A DNA stretch of 64,000 nt. It comes from Casuarius casuarius. Its lineage: Eukaryota; Chordata; Aves; Casuariiformes; Casuariidae. The stretch spans positions 665,267 to 729,266 of the forward strand of contig PTFA01000055.1 in assembly GCA_003342895.1 (NCBI GenBank). Direction: 5' to 3'. Positions 13,147 through 25,891 of this stretch are shown here, piece by piece. Under the pieces are notes generated by a model. It was not told the origin of the DNA, ran no database searches, and saw only the letters and a list, made by a program, of their open reading frames with translations. Made by a program: the position numbers and the translations under genes. Numbering within the stretch: position 1 is the first letter of the stretch; every line of letters begins with the position of its first letter.

Positions 13147-14648
13147 AGTGGCACCTTCTTTAGCATGTGCGTATTTATTTTGAAATCTCTACAAAACAAA
13201 CTGTTGACATTGATTTTGTGAAGTGTGTCTTCAGAAAATTTCATATGTTTTAACGTGAATTTATACCACCATTAAAAATTCAAAAAGCACCGGTTAGTTT
13301 GCACAGAGAGCTTAAAAACAAATCTAATAGAGGGAGACCCCCATTTCCATGAAAGGGAACCAACACTTATCATTTGAAAATGCCAGGTTCTTCAAACTTA
13401 CATAGGTTATGCTCTGCTGAAAACTACATCTCTTTTGCCTTCAAGTCAACTGAAAATGCCCTTGATTTTAGATGAAGGAGCACTGGAGTCTGAACACTCC
13501 AGTATTTTTTTTTTCCTGTATATACATACACACTCACCTACATATGTCCATGAGATAGACATGCTATCGATGTTTTAATTTATTGCATATTCATCATTTC
13601 TGTCAATGACATTTTTGGTATAAAGAATAACCTGGAAAATGAACATACTTCCCACAAAATAAGGCAAGAAAACAGGGAGGTGGGGGAGGAGGAAACACTT
13701 AGCTATGCCTGTCTTGATTCTACATTAAACTGCTCTTCTTTAAGGTCATATATCAAATACACTCTTCTCTAGTGGCAAGGAAAGTTAATAGCTTATATAA
13801 TTATTGTCTGTGTGTGCTTAAATGTATATCATTTAAATTTCACTCTACATGAATACAGACTTCAGTTCAAAATTAGATTACCTAAGCTTCATTTTCTTTT
13901 TGTAAAATGCTTTTTATATAAACTCCTGATGTAGCTGTGATTAATTTTCCAGCAGAAATGTCTCAAACCCCGTGGAAACTGTGAAAAGTTTCTCTCATGA
14001 GAAATTTGGGTTTTAACAATAGCATCTCTCCCCTTTTCCAGTGAATTAAAAGCTCTGCAGATTACTCAGTGACAGGTCACAGAGCTGAGTGCTGGAGAGA
14101 TGCAGAGATTTCTACTGTGGTCTGTGAACGGACCCTGCCAGTGTGGGAACTGTAGCCTTCACAGCCTCAGCCCTAGGGATAACCTGCTAAGGACCTGGTG
14201 TCCTGGGAAGGTTTGGTAAAAGCTTATGGAATCTCAGACCTTTGTAACCAAAGACTTTTGGTGAAATTTTGTTTTATTGGAAGAGGTAGCTGAATTCCAC
14301 TTCCTAGAAGGGCCTTTACACTGTTGTGCTCCTATTTGCTTTATGCCCAGAACGCTTAATCCAAAATCCACCAAGCAGGCTGCGATCGCATCCCCTACAA
14401 AGTCGGTGGCCCTTGGACCTTAAGCAGACCTGGATTAGGCCTTAAACAGGCCTGTGAGTAACTTGGACTAACCAGTTTGTTGTGATTGCTTACACAAGAT
14501 GAGGGTAGGAGGGTCCAGGACCCGTTTACTTCCCAACTCTGCTTCAGAAAACCAACAGTCAAGAAAAAAAAGTTGTTTTTGCCACCCACCATTTGATTTT
14601 ATTTTCTGAAATTATTAATGTACTTCTACTCTAGTGTTCTTCTGTAAT

Positions 14649-14668
14649 GGTGGGTGGGTGGGTGGGTG
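14649..14668 (+). repeat. (GGGT)n repeat with a perfect G-quadruplex motif
   Basis: Four GGG tracts separated by single T loops lie at 14652-14666 (GGGTGGGTGGGTGGG). Three single-nucleotide loops are the most stable arrangement known for parallel G-quadruplexes. The flanks show no promoter that I can name. Confidence 0.9.
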
Positions 14669-15479
14669 ACAGAAAGAGAGAACGTGACCTCAGTTCGTGC
14701 TTTAAACACAACTTTCTTTTCTTTTAAACTATTATCGCAAGAAACACTTTTTTGCATGGTGACTGATGGCGAGGAATAATAATATTATTCTTCAAGATTT
14801 CTTAGGATCCTTTGCCCAGCCAAAGGAAAAGTCTCATTAGTTCTTGGCATTTATACTTTAAAAACTTTTATCACAGATGTTTGTCAACAGGTCATTCAGC
14901 AACAAGAGAACAATTAACTGTCTTTATCATTTGCAGAGTAGTTATAACATTGCATTCTCATTAAAAAGTCAGTCAGAGACATTAAAGTTGCAAAACCAAA
15001 TTTAATTCCTTCAATATATTTAATATAAACAAAGGATACTAATGATATCTTTCACAGGAAAGAAAAACACACAATTCTTCCCAAATCCAACTCTGTCACA
15101 GAAGACAGATGTTCCCACTACCCAAAAGCCCAATATGACCCATAGAAAGAAAGATTCTTGAAAAACATTCTTCCCAGATTTAACTCAGTACTTAGCCCAT
15201 AATGCTGCTTAGCCTGATTTACTGGCATAAATCTTGCCTCAGTTTCTGTATAAGGAACTCTAACACAAAGCTCTTTCTGTTGTGCGGTTCACTAACTTCT
15301 GATTTATGAAAAATAAAAGCAGCAATGCCAAACTTAATTTTGTTTCCCAGCTATAGTCATGTATCTCATAACTCTTTAATCTGCTTTTCTCCAGTGCTTG
15401 AGGCGATGTTGCAAACCGGTCAGTGAGGAAAGAAGAGGGTGAAATCCCCTCAGCACGTTGGGTCATATAGCAGAAAGTG
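14669..15479. other. AT-rich non-coding sequence, no gene seen
   Basis: Open frames are under 70 codons and unrecognised. No repeat family is seen. Confidence 0.65.
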
Positions 15480-15680
15480 ACTGTGGTTCAGGGTTACAGC
15501 CCAGGACTACAGGGCAACGTGGGACCCTCCGAACCTGGCATGCCCTTACCACTGCTGCTCTGTGCCCCGAGCTCTGCGCACGGCTGCTCCGCGCAGCAGC
15601 AAGGAGCTGCATCGTGTGAGCTGGGTCACGGGGCGGAACAGGGACCGTGGTGCTGCACCGCACAGCCCCGAGATGTAAGC
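15480..15680. other. Small CpG-rich, GC-rich patch
   Basis: By eye this 200-bp patch holds about 14 CpG dinucleotides, whereas the flanks are AT-rich and almost CpG-free. Overlapping open frames of 79 codons (plus) and 66 codons (minus) result from the high GC content and show no domain. It could be a small CpG island, an orphan promoter or a GC-rich repeat I cannot name. No TATA box or clear exon boundary is visible. Confidence 0.5.
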
Positions 15681-17284
15681 CTCAATGACAGGAAGGGCAA
15701 AGCGAGAACAAATTGAGACTCGTGTTGAGTGTGCTATACTGGGGAGGTCTGTGTGCTGTGCTAGAAAACAATTTTCTGATTACTCACATTTCTGTGAGTC
15801 TGAGTTATGATTGTTATAAGAACTAATTCCCTTATCTCATAGTTCAGTGAATATTATACCAGATATAGGGCCAGATTTGACCATATGCTTGAGAGCCATT
15901 TAGAGAACATGGGGATTGTGGCTTCAAAACTAGTTTCCACTTACAGGACTAGATATTGCAGAGTAGGAGCTGCCAGCCCACTTCGCTGCTGTGTTTCCTC
16001 CCCAAGTGGGATATGACATTAGTCACCTGCTAGTCAGCTGAATAATAAAATGCCGCATCAGTAGAAATTACTCTTCTTCTCCTCAAGTATTTCATTAAGC
16101 AATAGAGACTTTTTGCCTCTACCAGCCTGCCTAGCGAGAGATCGTTCTTACAGTGCTCCCAAAATGCTCAATGTTGGGGAACAGTGAGAAAGTAAAAGAA
16201 CTGCAAGCTCTCTCCAGGATTTCACTCTCCCTCAAGAAAGTGGACAACTGGTCAGATACAGCATTTGCTTTCAGACAGTCCTGGAGACAAGAACATCACA
16301 GTCTTGCAGCACAATAACTATCTAGTACCTTGCTGTAGGGTCCTCACTAATCCCATTTCTTTCTCTTACCAGCACAAATTCGTAATGGACAGGAACAATT
16401 ACCTTGGTTTTCTGACTCATACTGGAGGCTAAATACTGACTAAACTGCCAGGCTAGGCCTACCAGCAGTCTTTCTAAATTCATAATTGAAACTCAGCTAG
16501 GAAACATTCAGGATATTTCACTTAACCATTTCTTGCAACAGATGCTTTAACACTATCTGCTACATACCATTAAAATTATCTTCATCTTCCAAACACAAAT
16601 TCAAGCCTCCGCACAAATCTTCTGGAGTTCATCACAACAAATATTTATGTCAGGAACTTTGCTATCATTTGAAAGCAGGTGTTATTATGAAAAGCTGTTA
16701 GGTACCTATTTTCTGCAAAATAATTAAGAAAAATCAGAAACTTGGAAGAAACAGATAGTTCACAAACTACAAGCTAGTTTGCAAGTTTGGAGAGACCTCT
16801 GCAACTGTGCAGTTTGACCTCTCTTTTGATACCATCCGTTAGAGCTTTCTAAAATAATTCTTGCTTTGAATAAAGCCATATTTATATAACAACAATCTTG
16901 ATTAAAACACCTCCAGGGATGAAAATAATCACAATCCCAATAAATGCATCCACTAACAAGGTCTTCTTTTACCCTCTGTCATACATGGAGGTACCTCTTG
17001 CTTATTTACCTTACCACTATATTTTACCTAGCTCTAGCTCCAGTCACAAGATAAAGATGCGACTAAAATAAACCAGAGAGCAAACAAACAGCTTCCATCC
17101 TTGATCCCACTGAAGAGGGCAATCAGAGTCATTTACAAAATGTAATAGTCACTTTTGTTTCTTCATCATTTATTGCCAATTCTTTTCCATCAACAATGTT
17201 GCAGCAGGGTAGCAGAGCCAAGAGCTGCATGGCTGCCTCAGCCTGGCCACAGCCTCCCAGGTTGGGTGGGATCTGCTGGGAAGC
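15681..17284. other. Non-coding sequence, no gene seen
   Basis: No recognisable coding, RNA or transposon sequence. The open frames near the right edge (17129-17284) belong to the GC-rich patch that includes the minisatellite. Confidence 0.6.
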
Positions 17285-17348
17285 GGGACTATCACACCTC
17301 CAGGAAGGGCAATCACACCTTCTGGAGGGACAATCACATCTCCCTTGG
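17285..17348. repeat. Three-copy minisatellite, unit about 20-22 bp
   Basis: Three diverged copies begin at 17285, 17307 and 17327. They share a core of GGG(A)C(T/A)ATCACA(C/T)CT. Overlapping open frames on both strands translate the units into short repeated peptides, for example a CDCPS/CDSP-like repeat on the minus strand, which is a by-product of the DNA repeat. No gene is inferred. Confidence 0.7.
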
Positions 17349-17472
17349 CACATCTGGGGGAAGGAAAACGGAGGAATTTCCAGGGTGCAGGCTGGGATTG
17401 CAGTAGGGGAAGGAGATTTCTTATGCAACCAAAGTCAAAGCTGGGTTTTGGAAGTAGATGAAAGAAAGGCAA

Positions 17473-17523
17473 AATATATACACATATACATATATATATA
17501 TATATATATATGCACACACATAT
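17473..17523. repeat. (TA)n/(CA)n microsatellite
   Basis: A long alternating TA run is flanked on both sides by ACAC/CATATAC interruptions. It inflates open frames on both strands into tyrosine/isoleucine runs, so those frames should be ignored. Confidence 0.9.
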
Positions 17524-17789
17524 ACTTCTGAAATTTAGGACATGACTGAAAGTCACTGAAATGTGAGAATAATGAATGAAACAACCTCCATTCTAATGAA
17601 GAGGGGGATTAACAAATGTTTTCAAACTCTTAATTTGTTCACTTAATAAATATGATTTTTTGGTGCTTCAAACATCACCTTATTTTAGTGTGTTTTCTAA
17701 TAAAGTTTGCATTCAGAGAGTCAAAACCTTCCTGGGCTCATTAGGCCTAGATAGTCTATATAGGTGGATGACTAGACATGAAAACTGAC

Positions 17790-18010
17790 TGGTTCTTCAG
17801 GCTCCAGAGTAAAGGTTAATGGTTTTCACTCTCCCTGGAGGCTGGTTCCAGGGAAGGGCTTCAGGGGTATATTCTGGGACCTATCATGTTTAATGTATTT
17901 ATCAGTGGCATAGAGGAGGACACAAAGTGCGCCTTCAGAAAGTCTGGGGATAACTCTAAGCTTGGGCTGCAGGTGATACACTTAAAGGTAGGGTTGCAGT
18001 CCAGAAGGTT
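17790..18010 (+). mobile_element. CR1-type LINE relic, reverse transcriptase fragment
   Basis: The frame through 17862-17909 reads QGYILGPIMFNVFIS. This matches the conserved reverse transcriptase block of CR1 retrotransposons (QGSVLGPxLFNIFI). It is followed by KSGDNSKLG where an active enzyme has K-FADD-TKLG, so the phenylalanine and the second catalytic aspartate are lost (F to S, D to N). The nucleotide match appears to start near 17790 and fades after about 18010, where the reading frame is no longer alignable. CR1 is the dominant LINE of birds and other reptiles; the full ORF2 protein carries an endonuclease and a reverse transcriptase. Here only the catalytic-core region is left, with no 5' or 3' end, so it is an old dead copy. 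Edges are approximate. Confidence 0.75.
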
Positions 18011-21000
18011 TTCAAAAATTTTTCAGAATGTCTTGTTGAGAATAGCTGCATTTATGCTGTTCCTACTTGTGTCTTCTACAGAGGCAGCTAGAGTGCCATA
18101 ATATTAAAAGGATAGCTGAATATTTGGTTATTTCTTATTTATAATGCAATGGAATTGCATTTTTACACTGATTATGTGTGTCCTATCTAAAAATAACAGA
18201 AGGGGTCTTTGAAATGAAACAATAAATGTATCTACAAAGAGAAAAAGTTCCTCTGGATACTTCTGTTGCCTGCTATCCTGAAGTAGATCTTTTAAAATAA
18301 TGAATAGAGTTCAAAGATCCTTAAGCACATGAAATTCCCCTCTTTATTTCATTCCATTTAGGTCTAGCAGCATCCTACACCAGACTCTCTGGCTTACAGT
18401 TGATTGTAGGTAGAATATCGCAACATATATATTAAAAAAAAAGTCTGTGATCTGTTTTCAGACATCGAAATAGTTTTTTATTAAGTGTGACCACAGCACT
18501 TTTTGAATAGTTTATATTAAATATGAATTAAATTACTGTTACACTTCACGTTTCTGCTTTCTGTTTAAAAAAGGAAAATTTGCTCAAAGAAAATGCCAGG
18601 AAGCTGGCATTTGGCAGGAGACAAAGGATGAGTAAAAGGGACAAGTGAAATCCATAAATCTTCATATGCACATCCTTTTTTTTTTCTGACCTAGAGAGGA
18701 ATGTGCCTGAACAATCACCATCACATCAAGATCCCCATTAAACTGGACAGTTAGCTAGATAAATGGTTGTTCACCATTGTTTAGCTTCTACTACAATAGT
18801 TTCCCAGTGGTGCTGTGTGATGTGCAGGTATATATGAAGATGCAGTCTTGGCTTCAAAGAGTAAGCTAATCTAACAGAAAGGAGACAAAGTATGAGAGGA
18901 ATTACCACCAAACTAGAAAGACAGATGATTGATGGGTCTTATTTTCATTAGTTTGTGAGTATTGTAGAATTTCATTTTACTGGGCTTTTTAGAGTGAGAT
19001 GTGCTTGAGGAAAGAAGGGAAACTTAGGAGGAAAACCCACCAGAAACTGTATCTAGAGAAAGGCCTGGGGAGAGCACAGAAGGTATAGCTATAAGATAGA
19101 ACAGTAACGGAAGAAGCACAGAGCTGGAATTAATGGCCACGTAGGAAATAGGATATGACTGGGAATCTGAGTGCATTTTGTATAGCCAAATTATGAAAGT
19201 TTTTTCTGAATTGCTGTTGTTGATTGCCATATGAAACAATGGAAATCCACTCGGCAGGTTGCTGAAGTATGTTCCTCTGCATCTGATAGGTAAAACAGGG
19301 CATCTGGCTTATGTCTGCCTTACTGTTCACACTTTGTGGCTGAACAGAAAATACTGGAAAACAAGCATTGTCTTTCACAGAAAATGTTACGATTTCAAAA
19401 TTTGTGTTCTGCACTGGGCTCAAAGCAACATATTTGACAATTGTCATGGCCAGTTACTGCAAGAGAAGGAGAGTGAATCCACCTTTCTGAGCAGGTATGG
19501 GAAATTTTTCTGCAGGTCCATAGACTCACTCTTTGCCGTAATCATCTAGTGTTTATGTAGCGATAGTGGATTTTATCCCATCAGGTTGAATATACATCCA
19601 AAATTGCACAGCGCTCTTATAAATAATTACATGAAAACTGACTTCCCCACTAATAACAATTATTGAGGTGATAAGAGGTTAATAACAAATGTGGATTGTA
19701 TACTTCCATCAATACACATGATGGAATCCACACTGAAGTAATCTATCAAATTTGCTTTCATTCTGTTCTTCAAACTGCAGAATAAATAGAAAGCATGTTG
19801 TAATTATTTACAAGGAGAGACTTTTCTGTAGATAAGATAATTTTAATTGAGATACTCATTATTAAAATGCCAATTAACCTTGATTTTCCCTCCTTTATTA
19901 TTATTTAAACTAAACACAAAATAACTTTGATGCAGATGTAGAACTGTAAAACATTTAATGAGGTAAATTGCTTATGGAGCGCTAGTTTAATTAGTTCAGT
20001 CATTTTCTGTCAGTTCTAATTACATAACTGAATTCTCTACATTTGGCAAATATCACATTTAGTATGAACTTTTCTTTCATGGCAATTAGCTCAATATTCA
20101 ATGACCTTATTTGCGTACACTTGTGACTTAATTTATGTTTCATAAACAGTTTTTTGATTCTAAATTCTCCATATAAGCTGCATCAGTTTCAGTTTCTTTT
20201 ATCAATTCAAGATGCATTTTCAGCAATTCACTTGAAATGTATGGAATGCATTATATAATTAAGTATCAAAGTAGCAGAGAGTTTCCATTTTCATTTCTTT
20301 TGCACCAGACTTTTAGAAAACTGGCATAATGGCACCTCTTCTCATATGAGAGTGGTTTCCCATCAACCTCTTTCAGCACACTGGATTTAGTCAATTAAGA
20401 GCATTCAGCATTCTGGCAGAGGAAGGTGGGATACCTACAGCACTGCTTCCAGTTGCTTCCTTTGGGATGATACAACCTCTTTGCAACTGATCATTACTTA
20501 AATGAGTACTCTCCCTATGATCATAGCTATCACTGCCAACTCTCACTTTTACCTACTTAGTGAAGCACTGAAATGTCATTATCCTCCACCTAAAAAAGTA
20601 TTGTTGTAGAATAACATCTGATTTTTAACACAGAACAACTGCAATATGTCTATATAAGTCAATCAGCTATCTGATTAACGATAATTATAGAAAAGAATTG
20701 ATATATAAATTCCTTATCTTGAAGGGAATGTTATAAATTATCATTTATATTAAAGCATTATTTGCCTATACTATATCTAAGAATTTTAAAGGATTAAAAA
20801 TCATGATGCTCAGGTTCTACTTTTCAAACCTCTGCATTTTAACTGTATGATAAAAGAAACTGCAAATTGACCCCATGACAACTGCCTATTGTTAAATATT
20901 CTATTTTTGGTTAGATAGACCAGTTTTATTTATTTTTTAATTATTATTTTCCTATGCTGTATGATACTAGTAGTCAGAATCAGTCATTGAATCTCACATT

Positions 21001-24000
21001 CTTAATACCCAGTTTTAGAGAAATACATGACACAGCAACTTGTTTTAAAAAATCAACAAAGAATATCAAACAAAGGAGGAAGCTTTTTCATTTTACATGT
21101 AGGAAAGGTATTACACCGTACTGGAAATGAAAAGAGATGTTCTGCCTGAAATGAACCTTGCATTACCATGAATTGAAATTACATGTGTTTATCAGGAGAA
21201 GAATTGACTTATCTGCACTACAGTACTGTGACAAATACAGATAAATAGATAGAGCCTTTCAATCCAGAATATACACTGATATGAATTTATTTTATGGGCA
21301 AAAACCAACCCCTTGTATTTGTCTGTGTGTGTGTAAGCTAAGTATGAATTTATTTTCTAATTCCTAACAGTAACTTCTCTATTAATTAATCGCTCTTGAA
21401 CCTTACCGATTTGACTAAATAGAATCAAAATTTAACTGTCTTTGAAATATCACATTAATAAATGCATGCTAAGAGCTCCTTGCTTTTGGGTGTTGAATAG
21501 GACACAAAATTTTAAGTAGACTCCTCATTTTAAAAAAGGCATACGTAAATCATGTAAACATCTAGAGATCCTTGTTCAGGATATGGCCAGTACCTTGAAG
21601 ATATTTTGGTAATCATTGATCTTTCTTCTTCATTGAGGTCAATTACCTTTTAATTTGAATATGGTTTTTTAACGCCTATAGGATTAGATGCAAATAGATT
21701 TCCAATATATTAATGAAAAAGCTCTCAAACTCTAAAATAATCTTACCCTATCATTAGAAATTGTGCCTTTGGCTTTTCAGAAACCATGTTCTTTCTTATT
21801 TTTAGACAAAACAAATAAAACTGACAATATTTCAATGAATTTTTCATATCGGGATGATTTTTTTTGAGCTTTACCAACAAGTAGAGTGCATTTGAACTGA
21901 ACTTTTGATCTAATTGTTCCTATACAACTTGTATTTAACATCTTTGATCTCTGAGTTAGTGATCTAATCTGCTGTATAACTCAGCTTTTATTGATCTGTT
22001 CTCATGCTGAGCAAATCAAGTCTCACTTTTATGGGAGAGATTGAAAAAAGATAGTAAAACTGCCTCTGAGACAGCAGTTTAAATCTGTGCAATAACAGTG
22101 GAGGCAAGAGATAAGACTTTTATTACACTGCCAAACTTCACATGAACTCAAAGTGTCATTAAATAGGTATGTGTCATTTACCACATATATTTATTTTACT
22201 AGATAAGTTGGTAACCACCCATTTAGATGCAATGCAGTACCACATTTTCTTTGCCACATCTTCTCTGCCACAGAATCCTGATACTCAAAGTACATTTGAA
22301 ATATCTTTCTTGTGGTACTTTGTATATATTTCAGATTTTCTGTTCTCATATAGTTTTCTAAAAGAGTTTTTGAACCTTTTGTACTCAACTGAATTCCAAA
22401 AGCAATTTTCAGTAGTTATACAAGTGGGACCATTTTTAATATGCTAGTCTGTCATGATAAAAGAAGATTAATTCTCATATACCCAGAGCTTTTCAATCAT
22501 GCTCTATAACACGTGCGTGCTGTAACACCTAGTGTTATTACATTACTAGGTAAGGAGGAAAATAAAAGCAGTGAAAGTGTTGTAGCTCAGCTTGATGTTA
22601 TTGAGTGTAGTTTCACTTTAGAGGGTTTCCTATTGTGGTATTTTTCCCATTGTTCACTGAGAAGAAAGACCTGATGAGCACACTGAAAGTATATGGTATG
22701 TGCAATGGGTGACACTTTCCACTCCCATATACAGAAGAGCGGTAAAGCAGAAAATGCCTGAAAACAGATTGCCTGATTTTTTTTCTTTTAATATCCTGGA
22801 GTCAGTCCAAGATTGTCGATTGCACCTGACAATTTGCATGTCTATCAATTACACAGTTCTGCTGAATATTCTGTTTTCTTTACTCTTGAGAGAAATTTTA
22901 CTGGCTTCATTGGGACTTCCTATCTGAAAGCTGAGCATTTTATATTAGGCCCATGAAATGCTGAATGCCCTTATGCGGACCATAAAGGAAAGTAACCTTC
23001 TGCTTACATTGCCTCTAAATTTTATTGTATTGTATGCATATGCACTGTACCAGGGCAGTATGAGGAGGGAATACAGGGCAGAATAATTTAGAATCTTATA
23101 ATACTTTTCTGTATTGAAACCACTGTTGAAGAGGGAGGGTTGGGAAGAGTCTTTACTTTTGATTTTAGTGAGGTCATATGGATGAAATGTATGTTCCTGT
23201 AAAGGCATATGCACATCAGTCAGATCTATCTATCTATTATCATATGTTAGTAGCTTCATTTTCTCTGAGACAGCTGAAGGATTGGGATTTGCAAATTAGA
23301 ATACGAACAATGGAGGAATATGACTCAGGTCTAGAATAAACTATTCAAATCTAAATTATACATCATCAATTTTATGAACACATTTTTATTTCCTTTTAAT
23401 TTAATATCAAGTGATAGAAGAGATTTATAAGACAACATATTGATTATATTATATGTCACTTTTCGATTCATAGATTTGAAAGGTGTAGGGACAGCATTCA
23501 AGTGCTGATTCCTCTCACTTCTCACTGCCAAACTCCAATATACAGTGCTTTCAGCTTTTTTTAGGTTGTCTTACGGGAAAAAATAACAATTATCAATGGT
23601 AAATTCTGTTAATCTTCATGTACACTCACCCAGTCTTAAAACTTTGATTCCTGGCTGAGATACCTAGACTTTGTGTCTTCAGAAAACATATTTAACGTTC
23701 ATATATTAAGTCATAATATATCCCCATCTATCTACCTATTTTAGATATGCATTACTGGGATGAAAAGCTCAGTGAAATAAGAACATTTGGATTGTTGGGG
23801 AGGTACCGTGTTCATGGGAACCAAGAGGGAAAGAAAAGGAATTAATTATATAGGCTGGATAAGACATAGACACAGTAGGTCAGAGTTAGAGGATGGAAAG
23901 AAATCAGAGATTTCTAGTTCTCTGCATTATGCTGCTGTCAGAAAAGATTTCTGAAACCCATTGAAAAAATCTGGGTGTACATCCACCTGTAGTGGTTGAA

Positions 24001-25290
24001 CAGCCTAAGGGTTAACAGTTATTCCCTAACTTAAGAGACTTAAGCGGGTGCAAGCAGTAGACTGGATACAAGTTTGGTGAGAGGGTTTTAGAGGGGTTTT
24101 AGTGTCCTTTTCTCCTTCCCATTAGCATCAGTCAATGATGTGAATACTCCTGAATCCTGTGACCTGGTCACATCTGAACAGACCTACCCAGTCAAACTGA
24201 GTCTACCTCTGTCCCACTGGATCGAAGTTTTCCAGCCCCACTGCTGAAGCACAGAGGTGGCTATGTATTGCCACACAATCCAACTTTGTAGGTGTTTGGC
24301 TTGCTTTCTAAGGGTGTATGAAATTACAAACAAAAAATGCTGAACAGAAAGTAAAAGAGTAAAGTTCAATACTCACCACTGTTATCATTATTGTCATTTT
24401 AATTGACTTACTTTATCAGTTTGCTCCCAGTAGTGCTAATCAAAAGGCCAAATGTTAAGAAGGGCTAGCAAGACAATTGTGCTAGAACAGTCACTGTCAA
24501 AGGCTTTAACAGAGTTGAATAAATCTTAACGAGATTAGGAATTTGTAAAACTTTCTTCTTAGTGCAGGCAGAGAAAATACAGAAAAAAGGTACTAGGGCC
24601 ACAAAGCTGACCAAGCCCTGAAATCAAGTTGTGCATTCCTGACCATCAGGAAGGCAGCCTGCCAAAGGGTATCATCTTGATTTCTCAGCAAACAGGTTTG
24701 AAAAGCTCCTGATGGCATCAGCCTTTTGGCTGCCAAATCACACACTGCTTTGTTAAATGCAACGGCAGCCTCCCTCCCTTGCTTTTTTTCAAAGTAAAAA
24801 AACCCCTGTGTTGTAATTTTATTCTTTTGGCTCGAATACCTGAAAATGTTAAACAGGAAATTTTAGGTTGTGGGGGGAGGGGTTGCTTGATTGTTTCGTT
24901 TTTTGATTAAATATAAAGATGAATAAAAGCCTAAGGAAAAACAGTTGTCATATAAGTATATAGGACGGCACAGGATCGAGTTAACAGTCCTAGGCCAGAG
25001 AGAGAATGATCTGATTTCCAGCATTTATAACATTGTTTGTGCCACGTACGGTGAAAGAGACACTTCCTATGCGACACGCCTGGGAAGGTATCTCTATGTG
25101 CAGCCACTTCTGCAGTGCAGCTATTCAGAATTTCTCTGCAAACAGAATTTAGGAAACCTAAGAGTGAAATGAAGTATGCCAATCAATGTCAGTGGTCTCA
25201 TCCATCTCTCAGCTGGAGGTGTGAGAATAATAAGACAGAAGTCTTCGGCCGTGCTGAACCACATGGTACTGACATAGGATATCTTCGGTA
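18011..25290. other. Long AT-rich non-coding stretch, no gene seen
   Basis: More than 7 kb have no recognised exon, RNA gene or transposon. The longest open frames are 105 codons (19130-19447 minus) and 96 codons (19259-19549 plus); they overlap each other and match nothing I know. Homeodomain-type core motifs (TAATTA, TTAATTAG, CAATTA) cluster at about 19801-20090. In AT-rich DNA this may be chance or may mark a regulatory element. Confidence 0.6.
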
Positions 25291-25500
25291 TCGCTGATTC
25301 CCAACCTTAGGGTCATGACCTCATGGTGGATAGCGAGGCTATTTTCTGGGGAATGCAAAAGTTTCCTTCAGAAACTGGGCATCTATTTAAATCTGTTTAT
25401 AGACCTTCTGACAAAGGAGATAAGCTCCAGTGACTGTTTCACTGACTAACGAATGTACGAAAACAGACTATGGCTGGATCCTGAGACAGGACTAAAGAAA
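25291..25500 (+). mobile_element. Possible hAT (Charlie-like) DNA transposon end
   Basis: The segment from 25296 opens with a TTCCCAACCTT-like terminus. It continues with GGTCATGACC, then GCGAGGCTATTTTCTGGGG and GCAAAAG. From memory this order resembles the termini of hAT-superfamily elements, which often start CAGTGGTTCCCAACC and continue with GGGTCGCGACC-type blocks. I did not find the opposite inverted terminus or an 8-bp target duplication, so the element would be truncated or strongly diverged. No transposase reading frame is visible. Confidence 0.35.
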
Positions 25501-25502
25501 TA

Positions 25503-25891
25503 GTGTTTCTGCTCTTCCCACCCCTGCTGCCTAGCAGTTTCCTCCAGCCAGAGTGCCTCTGCTCAGGGAGAGGAAATATTCAATATAACCAGGGTTTCTC
25601 TTGGAAAGGCAGAAGGCAAGGCCTTCCCCAGTCACCTGCTGGCCTACTGATGGGGCAAAGCGTGCCGTGTCCAGCAGCCCCCCTTCCCAGGCATCCCCGG
25701 GCCCCTGCTTTAGCAATGAGCTAACAGGCGCTGTCTTACAGCAAAGCATTTTAGACCCGTCTCTTGGGGGAGGCAGGGCTGTCTGGCAGTGGGGGCACTG
25801 CTTGGTGTTGAGTGGTGTCGCATTGCCAGCCCTGCACAGTAGTGGCATCTCGCCTTCCCATCTTGCCTCTCCCCCCTCTCTCATGTTGTAG
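25503..25891. other. GC-rich patch with overlapping chance open frames
   Basis: GC content is clearly above that of the flanks. Open frames of 134 codons (minus, 25531-25935), 96 codons (plus, 25601-25891) and 73 codons (plus) overlap one another. None has a domain, a hydrophobic signal or a residue pattern I recognise, and the mutual overlap is typical of stop-poor GC-rich DNA. A non-coding exon or repeat cannot be excluded. Confidence 0.45.

Larger units (their letters stand above)
10922..14648. other. Non-coding sequence, no gene seen
   Basis: Open frames stay below 80 codons and are not recognised. The stretch includes the TG/CG microsatellite and a 12-bp direct tandem duplication, both listed separately. 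The remainder is AT-rich unique sequence. Confidence 0.65.

Noticed and set aside
17170..17556. 128-codon minus-strand frame with a Tyr/Ile/Cys-rich start
   Set aside because: Its start is translated from the TA/CA microsatellite and its middle from the minisatellite.
23960..24250. LTR-like segment
   Set aside because: Only a vague compositional impression; no ends, TATA box or duplication found.
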